Shown: positions 1-6,422 of the stretch, in pieces
Position numbering within the stretch: position 1 is the stretch's first letter
Layout of the letters: every line of letters begins with the position of its first letter
Assembly (NCBI GenBank): GCA_021785115.1
Contig: JAJYGO010000208.1
Location: forward strand, 1-17,635
Direction: 5' to 3'
DNA: 17,635 nucleotides
Origin: Chloroflexota bacterium
GTDB lineage: Bacteria; Chloroflexota; Limnocylindria; Limnocylindrales; CSP1-4
Position numbers and translations under genes: made by a program
The notes under the pieces: generated by a model
Databases searched by the model: none
Told to the model about the DNA's origin: nothing
The model's input: only the letters and a program-made list of their open reading frames with translations

Positions 1-869
1 AGGTTCCCGGACGCAAACACGCCGCGTGACGAGGTGCGCTGGGCCTCGTCGACGCGCGGGCCCCTCGTGTCCGGATCCATCTCGAGGCCGCCGAGGCGCG
101 CGAGCTCGTGGTCGGGGATCCAGTCGCCGCTGAACACCACCGTGTCGCACGCGATCCGGTGCAGGGCTCCGGTGGCGACGTCGGTGACCTCCACGGCCTC
201 CACCCGTCCGCGCCCGAGGATGTTCGTGACTCGCTGTCCGGTTCGCACGGGGATCCGCCGCCAGCCCGCCGTCGCCGCCCGGAGCAGCGGGTAGGTCTGG
301 TCGACCTCGTGCTCGGTCACCATCGCGACCACCCGCGCTCCCGCGTGGGCAAGGGTCAAGGCGGCGGAGAAGCTCACATGCTCGGCACCGACGATCACCG
401 CGCGCCACCCGACCCGCCGGTGCTGGAGGTGAACGAGCTGCTGCAGCGACCCGGTCGTGAGGATCCCCTGCGGCCGCGACCCAGGCACCAGGCGAGCCGA
501 TCTCGGCCGCTCGCGGCAGCCGGTTGCAAGGATCACCGCACCGGCCTCGATGGCCTCGACCCCGCGGGGGCTCGTGGTGGCAAGGGTCGTCGGTCCCGCC
601 CAGCCGGTCGCCGAGGTCTCGGTCAGGATCTCCACGCCGGCCCGCTCCGCGCGGCGAACGTACTTTGCCGCGTAGCGGGGGCCGGTCGTCGCGACGTGCA
701 GGTCGCGCAGGCCGTAGCCGAGGTGGTCGGAGTGCCGGGGGATGCCGCCGGCGTTCGCTTCTCGATCGAGCACGCTCACCTGCGGGATCCCGAGCCGCCG
801 CAGCTCGATCGCGGCCGCGAGGCCCGACGGGCCCGCGCCCACGATCAGGACGTCCGCGGAGCGGCTCAC
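1..869 (-). CDS. FAD/NAD(P)-dependent oxidoreductase, GlpB/HcnB-like subunit (C-terminus off window)
   Basis: About 289 residues are visible and the gene runs off the left edge, so the product is partial. The N-terminus has a Rossmann FAD-binding motif (VLIVGAGPSGLAAA, GxGxxG at residues 11-16). A second nucleotide-binding-like segment follows (AVIVGAEHVSFSAAL, around residue 170), and further on FSGDWIPDHELARLGG, typical of two-dinucleotide-binding-domain flavoproteins such as the second subunit of GlpA-type dehydrogenases, HcnB and opine oxidases. The start is a GTG at 869 whose GTGA overlaps the upstream stop, so translation is probably coupled. By family knowledge it would form a heteromeric dehydrogenase with the preceding GlpA-like protein and pass electrons from substrate to NAD or a carrier. 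In similar operons a small DUF1667 subunit follows; that gene would lie beyond the window. Substrate is inferred only. Confidence 0.88.
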   Translation of the reverse strand, partial: MSRSADVLIVGAGPSGLAAAIELRRLGIPQVSVLDREANAGGIPRHSDHLGYGLRDLHVATTGPRYAAKYVRRAERAGVEILTETSATGWAGPTTLATTSPRGVEAIEAGAVILATGCRERPRSARLVPGSRPQGILTTGSLQQLVHLQHRRVGWRAVIVGAEHVSFSAALTLAHAGARVVAMVTEHEVDQTYPLLRAATAGWRRIPVRTGQRVTNILGRGRVEAVEVTDVATGALHRIACDTVVFSGDWIPDHELARLGGLEMDPDTRGPRVDEAQRTSSRGVFASGN

Positions 870-2281
870 TCGTCCTCCAGCCCGAGGATCGCCTCGACGG
901 GCCGCCCCGTCTCGGCGCCGAGGAGCTCCGCGACGCGGGCCGAGCAGAAGAACCCCTGACAACGCCCGAGCGTCGCCCGGGTGCGCCGGCGAAGCCCGTC
1001 CACCGAGCGCGCCGGGATGGGGGCGTGGCAGGCGTCCCGGATCTCGCCCTCGGTCGCTCGCTCGCAGTGGCAGACGATCCGCCCGTACTGCGGATGCGCT
1101 CGGATGCGGGCGTCGTCCTGGTAGGGGCGAGGGAGCGCCTCCCCGAGGTTCGGCATGCGGATCGGGGCGAACTCATCCTTCGGGGAGAGCTCGAGGCCCA
1201 CCTCCTTCAGCATGCCGGCCACATGCTCGGCGATCGCCATCGAGGCGGTGAGGCCCGTGGAGCGAATGCCTCCCACGCAAACGTAGCGCCGGTCGGGGTC
1301 GGCCGCGATCTGGTAGTCGGCGTGCTCGGTCGCGGCCCGAAGCCCCGCATAGACGGCCGTGACCTCCTCCTCGAGCAGGCGCGGCATGATCGCCCGCCCC
1401 TTCTCCAGCAGCCCCCGGAGCCCCGCGGGGGTCGATTGGGTCCCGGCCCGGTCCTCGATGTCCTCGGCGGTCGGGCCGAGCATGACGTTTCCGAACACCG
1501 TCGGGGCGACCAGCACCCCCTTGCCCATCTTCGTTGGCACCGGGAGCAGGACGTGGGAGACGAGCCCTCGCGCGAGCTTGTCGAACACGATGAGCTCGCC
1601 CCTTCGCGGGGTGACCGTGAAGGTCTCATGGCCGAACATCCGGTCGAGCACGTCGGAGTTCAGCCCGGCGGCGTTCACCACGTAGCGGGCTGCGACCTCG
1701 CGCCCGCCGGGCCCGAGGAGCACGGTGACACCCTCCTCGTCCCGCGCGCCAGCGACCTGAGTGTCGAGCAGCAGCGCGGCGCCGTTGACCATCGCCTGGG
1801 TCGCGAACGCGAGCGGCGTGGTGAACGGGCAGATGATGCCCTCGTCGGGGATGCGGAGCCCCCCGAGCGCCCTGGACGCAAGGTTCGGCTCGGCCGCGTA
1901 CACCTCCTCGGCCGTCAATCTCGCCGCGGCCGGGTAGCCGTTCGCACGGGCCTTCTCCTCGATGCCGTCGAGGGCCGCGAGCTCGTCCTCGTTCCACGCG
2001 ACGAGCAGCGCGCCCACCCCCTCGATGGGGATGCCGGCCGGGACGGCGTAGTCGGCGAGCAGGTCGTGGCCGCGCCGGACGAGCGCGGCCTCGAGGGTCC
2101 CGGGGGTCGCGTCGAAGCCCGTGTGCCAGATCGCGGTGTTGGCCTTGCTCGTGCCAGCCCCGACGTCCGGCCCTGCCTCGACGAGGGCGACCTCCAGCCG
2201 GTAGCGGGAGAGCTCCCGCGCGATGGCGGCACCCACCACGCCGGCGCCGATCACCGCGACATCGAAGGGAGCCCGGGTCAC
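866..2281 (-). CDS. GlpA-like FAD-dependent dehydrogenase with C-terminal BFD [2Fe-2S] domain
   Basis: 471 aa from a GTG at 2281. It begins with an FAD-binding DAO domain (AVIGAGVVGAAIAREL, GxGxxG at residues 12-17), continues with the DAO fold to about residue 370, and ends in a bacterioferritin-associated-ferredoxin-like domain with four cysteines at 404, 406, 441 and 446 (CHCE ... GRCQGFFC). This DAO-plus-BFD arrangement is that of anaerobic glycerol-3-phosphate dehydrogenase subunit A, although E. coli GlpA is longer. Both ends overlap neighbours by 4 nt (GTGA), which fits fixed stoichiometry with the FAD/NAD partner gene at 1-869. The kinase just upstream would supply a phosphorylated substrate, so oxidation of a polyol phosphate to a keto-phosphate is the expected reaction. 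L-2-hydroxyglutarate oxidase-like activity is a less likely alternative. The family call is secure; the substrate is not. Confidence 0.9.
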   Translation of the reverse strand: MTRAPFDVAVIGAGVVGAAIARELSRYRLEVALVEAGPDVGAGTSKANTAIWHTGFDATPGTLEAALVRRGHDLLADYAVPAGIPIEGVGALLVAWNEDELAALDGIEEKARANGYPAAARLTAEEVYAAEPNLASRALGGLRIPDEGIICPFTTPLAFATQAMVNGAALLLDTQVAGARDEEGVTVLLGPGGREVAARYVVNAAGLNSDVLDRMFGHETFTVTPRRGELIVFDKLARGLVSHVLLPVPTKMGKGVLVAPTVFGNVMLGPTAEDIEDRAGTQSTPAGLRGLLEKGRAIMPRLLEEEVTAVYAGLRAATEHADYQIAADPDRRYVCVGGIRSTGLTASMAIAEHVAGMLKEVGLELSPKDEFAPIRMPNLGEALPRPYQDDARIRAHPQYGRIVCHCERATEGEIRDACHAPIPARSVDGLRRRTRATLGRCQGFFCSARVAELLGAETGRPVEAILGLEDE

Positions 2282-3729
2282 GCGATGGCCTCCGGGCCCC
2301 GCCCCTGGAGCGCGATCGTGGCCTCAGCGGCTCTTCGCCAGGCATCCAGGCGGCTCGCGGCCTTGTCGGCGGAGATCGAGGGCTCGTAGGTCGCAGACGG
2401 CGCCCACCCCGCGGTGACCTCGATGGCGTCGGTCGCGTCACCGACCCCGAGGCGGGCGAGCGCCGCGACGCCGAGCGCGGTGGCGTTGGGAGAGGGGTAG
2501 ACCTCGACCGGGGTCTGGAGGAGGTCGGCCTGGGCCTGCATCAGCAGGCGGGAGCGCGTGAGGCCCCCGTCCACCCGCAGGCGCCCGAGCGGCCGCCCGA
2601 GGTCCTCTGCCGCGGCTCGGGCGAGGAAGGCGACCGCTGCCGCGAGCCCCTCGATGACGGCCCGCACGAGCTGGGCCCGTCCGGTGGCGAGCGAGAGCCC
2701 GACGAAGGCGCCCCGGGCCGTGGGCCGCCAGAAGGGCGCGGCGAGGCCGGCGAGCCCGGGGACGAACGCCGCTCCCTCGGCGGAGGACGCCCGCCCGCCC
2801 ACGACGTCGAGCTCGGCCGGACCGCCGATCAGGCCGAGCTCGGCGAGCCAGGAGACCGCGGCCCCTGCCGTGTACACCTGCCCGTCCAGGCAGTAGGTGG
2901 TCTCGCCGCCGAGCCGCCAGGCGACGCAGGCAACGAGCCCCGAGGTGGAGCGGCGCGGCGAGGTGCCGACGGTGGTGAGCAGGAAGGCCCCGGTGCCGTA
3001 CGTGCACTTCGCGTCCCCTGGCGCGAGACAGGACTCGGCGAACAGGGCGGCCTGCTGGTCGACCGCGAGGCCGGCGAGGGGGAGCGGGGAGCCGAAGGCC
3101 TTCGTCTCGCCGATCACGCCGGCGCACGGGCGAACCTCCGGCAGCGACCCCGGGTCGAGCCCGAACGCCCCGCACGCAGCCTTCGACCAGACCGTGCGGT
3201 CGAGGTCGAGCAGCATCGTGCGCGAGGCGGTCGCGGCATCGGTGACGTAGGTGCCGCTCAGGCGATGAAGGAGCCACGAATCGGTGGTCGTGACCACGCC
3301 CTCCCGGTGGCCACGACCTCTCAGCCAGGCCATCTTCGGTGCGGCGAAGTAGGGATCAAGAGGGAGTCCGGTGATCGCCTGGAGCTCATCGGCGCGGCCG
3401 GCGAGCCGTTCGGTGACGTCCACCGCGCGCCGGTCCTGCCACGAGATGGCGGCGGTGAGCGGGAGCCCTGAGCCAGGATCCCAGGCCAGGACGGTCTCTC
3501 CCTGGTTGGCGAGGCCGACGGCCTGGACGGGGACGGCCGCCCTGTGCCGGGCGGCCGTCCCCGCCTCGAGGACCGATGACCAGAGCTCCTCCGGGTCCTG
3601 CTCGACCCCGCCGTCCGCGGTCGCCCGCGGGTGCACGGGCGCCTCGGCCTCGGCGAGGATCTCCCCGCCCGGGGCGACGACGAGGGCCTTGGTGGAGGAG
3701 GTCCCCTGGTCGATCGCGAGGACGTTCAC
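2278..3729 (-). CDS. FGGY-family carbohydrate kinase, glycerol kinase-like
   Basis: 483 aa from the GTG at 3729, chosen because the family N-terminus (NVLAIDQGTSSTKAL, phosphate-1 loop) begins exactly there; an upstream in-frame start would overlap the permease and add an Arg/Pro-rich tail. Glycerol kinase landmarks are present: NQGET (75-79), SWQDRR (96-101), DPYF (125-128), DQQAALF (224-230), TYGTGAF (243-249), an adenine-side segment RVDGGLTRSRLLMQAQADLL, and ATALG. Compared with E. coli GlpK, the glycerol-contacting Glu84, Trp103, Tyr135 and Asp245 have equivalents (E78, W97, Y127, D224), but Arg83 is replaced by Gly77. It should phosphorylate a polyol or related alcohol with ATP in the cytosol. 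The gene sits 7 nt after the permease and overlaps the dehydrogenase by 4 nt. Calling it glpK is tempting but not safe given the lost Arg. Confidence 0.9.
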   Translation of the reverse strand: MNVLAIDQGTSSTKALVVAPGGEILAEAEAPVHPRATADGGVEQDPEELWSSVLEAGTAARHRAAVPVQAVGLANQGETVLAWDPGSGLPLTAAISWQDRRAVDVTERLAGRADELQAITGLPLDPYFAAPKMAWLRGRGHREGVVTTTDSWLLHRLSGTYVTDAATASRTMLLDLDRTVWSKAACGAFGLDPGSLPEVRPCAGVIGETKAFGSPLPLAGLAVDQQAALFAESCLAPGDAKCTYGTGAFLLTTVGTSPRRSTSGLVACVAWRLGGETTYCLDGQVYTAGAAVSWLAELGLIGGPAELDVVGGRASSAEGAAFVPGLAGLAAPFWRPTARGAFVGLSLATGRAQLVRAVIEGLAAAVAFLARAAAEDLGRPLGRLRVDGGLTRSRLLMQAQADLLQTPVEVYPSPNATALGVAALARLGVGDATDAIEVTAGWAPSATYEPSISADKAASRLDAWRRAAEATIALQGRGPEAIA

Positions 3730-3736
3730 GCCGCGC

Positions 3737-5221
3737 CTACGCCTGCGGCACGCGCGAGGCCTCGGCGGGGGTCGTCGTGGTCCCCGGCATGGTGAACCGC
3801 CGCTTGGTGGCGAGCATGTAGCCAAAGTACACGAGCCCGATCGCCACCATCACCAGCACGTACACCCATGGCCCGAGGAAGGAGCTGTCGCGGAAGATCG
3901 AGAGCTCGAACACGAGCCAGACGAGGGAGACGACGATCACCGGCATCTCCCACCGACCGAGGTTGAACCCGTGCTCCGGGGGGAGCTTGCGACGGGTCGC
4001 CGCGTAGAGGAGCACGACCACGAAGTAGATGATGGCCGGCATCAGCGTGGCGGCGCTGAAGAGCTTGAACAAGGTGTCGGTCCTGGTCGCGAACGCGGCG
4101 AGCACGACCTCGATCAGGAGCCCGACCACGAAGGTGGCGACGAGCGGGGTGCCGAACCGCGGGCTCGCCTTGCGCATCGCAGGATACCCGGGGAAGCGCT
4201 CGTCCCTGGCCATCGCCCAGGCCACCCGGCTCGCCGTGATGTAGATGACGAGGCCGCAGGCGAAGATCGAGAACAGGACGAAGACGAGGAACACCTTGCC
4301 GATGACCGAGCCGAGGACGTGGGTCACGATGTCGGCGACCGGCGTGCCGGAGGCCGACAGCGCCTTGATGTTGTAGCTCGCCGCGCTGATCGCGACCAGG
4401 AACAGCATGCCGAGCACGCCCGAGAGCACGACCGAGGACCACATGGCCCGGGGGACGGTCCGCTCGGGCTCGGCCGTCTCCTCGGCGAGGTTCCCGCTCG
4501 CCTCGAAGCCCACGATCGTGAACGCGCCGAGCAGGAAGGCGAGCACCCAGGCACTGTCGTGCCCGAGGCTGCCGAGCGCGAAGTAGTGGGGCGCGGAGGC
4601 GGCCACGCCCTTGCTGAACAGGTGCCCCCAGGTGAGCTTCCTGGTGGCGGCTCCGACCAGCAGGATCAACACGGTGAGCCCGCCGATCCCGACGACCTCG
4701 GTCCCGACCGCGGCGTTGTTCACGCGCTCGGACCAGAGCGTCGAGACCATGATCAGCACGCCCTGGATCGCGACCACGACCGCGGTGACGAACCAGGTGT
4801 TGGCCTCCGTGCCCACGTAGTTGAACAGGCTCGGGGTCACCGCCGAGGCCAGCGCGTAGTCCACCGCCACCACGTCGACCACCAAGAAGGCGAACACGAA
4901 CCACCCGACGAGCCACCCGATGTAGGGGTTCGCGAGGCGCGACATCCACTGGTAGGCGTAGCCGGCGAGTGGCATCCGCGAGGCGAGCGCGCCGAAGACC
5001 AGTGCGACCATGACCTGCCCGACGATCACGAGCGGCCAGGTCCAGATCCCGAGCGGCCCCGAGGAGTTCAGGATCGCGCCGTAGGTGGTGAAGATGCCGG
5101 TCGTGATCGAGATGAACGAGAACCCGATCGCGAAGGAGGCGAATCGCCGCAGCGTGCGATTGAACTCCTGCTTGTACCCGAACTGCTCGAGCGTGGAGCC
5201 GCCCGCATCCTTTGCTTCCAT
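3737..5221 (-). CDS. APC-superfamily permease, amino acid/choline transporter (ACT)-like
   Basis: 494 aa with about 12 hydrophobic membrane spans. A soluble N-tail of about 25 residues (EQFGYKQEFNRTLRRFASFA) leads into the first span, IGFSFISITTGIFTTYGAIL, followed by GIWTWPLVIVGQ and LASRMPLAGYAYQWMSRL. These blocks are characteristic of the amino acid/choline transporter branch of the APC superfamily, which moves amino acids, GABA, choline or polyamines by proton symport. The motif GFEASGNLAEETAEPERTVPRA after span 6 is also typical. The ATG at 5221 is preceded by a strong ribosome binding site (GGAAGGGG, revcomp at about 5226-5233). It lies 24 nt after the DeoR-type regulator and 7 nt before the kinase, so it is very probably the uptake step of this operon. 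A facilitator such as GlpF would be expected for glycerol, making this partner informative about the substrate. Confidence 0.9.
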   Translation of the reverse strand: MEAKDAGGSTLEQFGYKQEFNRTLRRFASFAIGFSFISITTGIFTTYGAILNSSGPLGIWTWPLVIVGQVMVALVFGALASRMPLAGYAYQWMSRLANPYIGWLVGWFVFAFLVVDVVAVDYALASAVTPSLFNYVGTEANTWFVTAVVVAIQGVLIMVSTLWSERVNNAAVGTEVVGIGGLTVLILLVGAATRKLTWGHLFSKGVAASAPHYFALGSLGHDSAWVLAFLLGAFTIVGFEASGNLAEETAEPERTVPRAMWSSVVLSGVLGMLFLVAISAASYNIKALSASGTPVADIVTHVLGSVIGKVFLVFVLFSIFACGLVIYITASRVAWAMARDERFPGYPAMRKASPRFGTPLVATFVVGLLIEVVLAAFATRTDTLFKLFSAATLMPAIIYFVVVLLYAATRRKLPPEHGFNLGRWEMPVIVVSLVWLVFELSIFRDSSFLGPWVYVLVMVAIGLVYFGYMLATKRRFTMPGTTTTPAEASRVPQA

Positions 5222-5245
5222 CCACCCCTTCCTTTCCCCGGCCCC

Positions 5246-6052
5246 TCAGCCGGCCCGGCGGTCGTCCTGGGAGGTCGGGGCGACGAGCACCGTCGCTCCG
5301 GCGGCCTCCAGGGAGCCGACGATCTGTGGATCCGCGTGGTCATCGGTGATGACGGCGGTGAGCGTGGCGAGGTCGCACACCTTGGCGAGGGCGATGCGAC
5401 CGAGCTTTGAGGAGTCCGCCAGCACGTAGCGCTCGGCGGCGTGCTCGATGATGATCCGCCGTGAGGCGATCTCGTCGGGGTAGTAGTCGGTGAGCCCGAT
5501 CTCGGGGTGGACGGCGCCGGAGCCGAGGAAGGCCTTGTCGGCGAAGTAGGCACCGAAGAAGGCCTCGGCGTGGGCCCCCGAGCACGCGAGGTCCCCGCCG
5601 CGCACGCGGCCGCCGGAGGTGATGACCTCGACCCCGTCGCGGCTCCCGAGCTCGATCGCCGCGAGCAGCGAGTTGGTGAGGACCTTCCCGTGGTAGGTGT
5701 GGGGGAGCGCCGCCGCCACCTCGGCGACCGAGGTTCCGATGTCGAGGATCAGGGTGTCGGTCGGCTCCACCAGGGACGCGGCCAGGTGCCCCATCGCGCG
5801 CTTGCGGTCGACGTGCTGGACGCGTCGCTCCTCGTAGGGCGGCTCGAACGCGCGGGGGGAGCTCCGTGTGGCCCCCCCGTAGACGCGGCGGACGAGCCCC
5901 TCACGCTCCAGCGCCAGCAGGTCGCGGCGGATCGTCTCCACGGAGACGCTGAACCGCTCGGCGAGGTCGTCTGCCCGAACGAGGGGGCGGACCTTCACCT
6001 GCTCGATGATCTCGAGTCGTCGCTCGGCGGGGATCGGGGTCGGATCGCTCAT
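5246..6052 (-). CDS. DeoR/GlpR-family transcriptional regulator
   Basis: 268 aa from the ATG at 6052 (MSDPTPIPAERRLEIIEQ), the start that places the winged helix-turn-helix at the usual position; an in-frame extension to 6259 has no family similarity. Residues 8-65 form the DeoR HTH (RRLEIIEQVKVRPLVRADDL, then SVSVETIRRDLLALEREGLV and RRVYGGA). Residues 80-250 form the DeoR C-terminal sensor domain with the expected blocks LILDIGTSVAEVAAAL, TNSLLAAIEL, the GGRVRGGD loop, DKAFLGSGAVHPEIGLT and YVLADSSKLG. Such sensors bind phosphorylated sugars or polyol phosphates and usually repress their own operon. It is the first gene of the leftward operon and probably controls it. The ribosome binding site is weak, so a leaderless or short-leader transcript is possible. 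Confidence 0.93.
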   Translation of the reverse strand: MSDPTPIPAERRLEIIEQVKVRPLVRADDLAERFSVSVETIRRDLLALEREGLVRRVYGGATRSSPRAFEPPYEERRVQHVDRKRAMGHLAASLVEPTDTLILDIGTSVAEVAAALPHTYHGKVLTNSLLAAIELGSRDGVEVITSGGRVRGGDLACSGAHAEAFFGAYFADKAFLGSGAVHPEIGLTDYYPDEIASRRIIIEHAAERYVLADSSKLGRIALAKVCDLATLTAVITDDHADPQIVGSLEAAGATVLVAPTSQDDRRAG

Positions 6053-6120
6053 GGCTTCATGACATCGAGGGTTACTGTGGAAAGCTGACCGAATGTGTGG
6101 GAAGTCAAGCACAGTCGTGG

Positions 6121-6128
6121 ATTCGAAT
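6121..6128. promoter_or_regulatory. Candidate operator: palindrome ATTCGAAT
   Basis: Perfect 8-bp palindrome 13 bp upstream (in the leftward direction) of a TTGACT -35-like box and about 70 bp upstream of the DeoR-type regulator start. It shares the TTCG/CGAA half-sites typical of GlpR-type operators. Function is inferred from position and likeness only. Confidence 0.25.
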
Positions 6129-6345
6129 GCAAGCTGCAGATCGCTTCGGATCGGCTCCACCGGACAGCTCGCCGGGCTCGGCGACCCGGCGGCGCGCTCA
6201 CGCTGTGGGGCTTCCGGGACCGGTGACCGCCAGGTGCTCGACCGCTCCGGGAGCGGCACCGAGGCGACGTCGCAGTGGCGGGAACGGGGACGTGACCCCC
6301 ACCGAACGTCCGTGGTCCCCTCCGTTGCGGCGGATTCACAAATAG

Positions 6346-6398
6346 TCCCTTCGAGCCATGGCCGATGCCTCGCCGCCCCCGTTCGATAGTCGAAGGGA
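6346..6398. repeat. 9-bp inverted repeat TCCCTTCGA / TCGAAGGGA, 35-nt spacer
   Basis: The left arm is 6346-6354 and the right arm 6390-6398, with perfect complementarity. The right arm overlaps the TTCGA-TAG-TCGAA palindrome and the left arm follows an ATAGTC. It may be a pair of half-sites for a looping or dimeric regulator, or a stem in the kinase leader if transcription starts upstream. Confidence 0.5.
6382..6394. promoter_or_regulatory. Candidate DeoR/GlpR-type operator TTCGA-TAG-TCGAA
   Basis: Perfect 5-bp inverted repeat with a 3-nt centre, 28 bp upstream of the histidine kinase ATG. E. coli GlpR operators centre on TTCGATAACGAA; this site reads TTCGATAGTCGAA, one base longer in the spacer. 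It may bind the divergently encoded regulator. It also overlaps a GATAGT that could serve as a -10 box for the kinase, in which case bound protein would block that promoter. Confidence 0.3.
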
Positions 6399-6422
6399 AC
6401 GGACGAAGAGGTCAGGTTTGCG

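Larger units (their letters stand above)
6053..6422. other. 370-bp divergent intergenic control region
   Basis: No credible gene lies here; the open frames are short, Arg/Ser-rich and lack family similarity. On the minus strand a TTGACT (6103-6108) could be a -35 box for the regulator operon, but the expected -10 about 17 nt on is poor. Just upstream of that box is the palindrome ATTCGAAT (6121-6128). Near the kinase there are two ATAGTC copies (6342-6347 and 6386-6391), a TTCGA-N3-TCGAA palindrome and a long-spaced 9-bp inverted repeat. The region most likely holds both divergent promoters and regulator operators. Confidence 0.6.

Noticed and set aside
524..2389. Long plus-strand open frame of about 620 codons
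   Set aside because: It is the antisense shadow of the two FAD oxidoreductase genes; its translation is Arg/Gly/Pro-rich without any family likeness.
3371..5410. 679-codon plus-strand open frame rich in His/Asp/Glu/Arg
   Set aside because: It is antisense to the kinase and permease; the acidic/His composition is the reverse complement of membrane-span codons in GC-rich DNA.
6118..6132. GATTCGAATGC, tRNA T-loop likeness
   Set aside because: No paired T-stem and no cloverleaf around it; better explained as a small palindrome.
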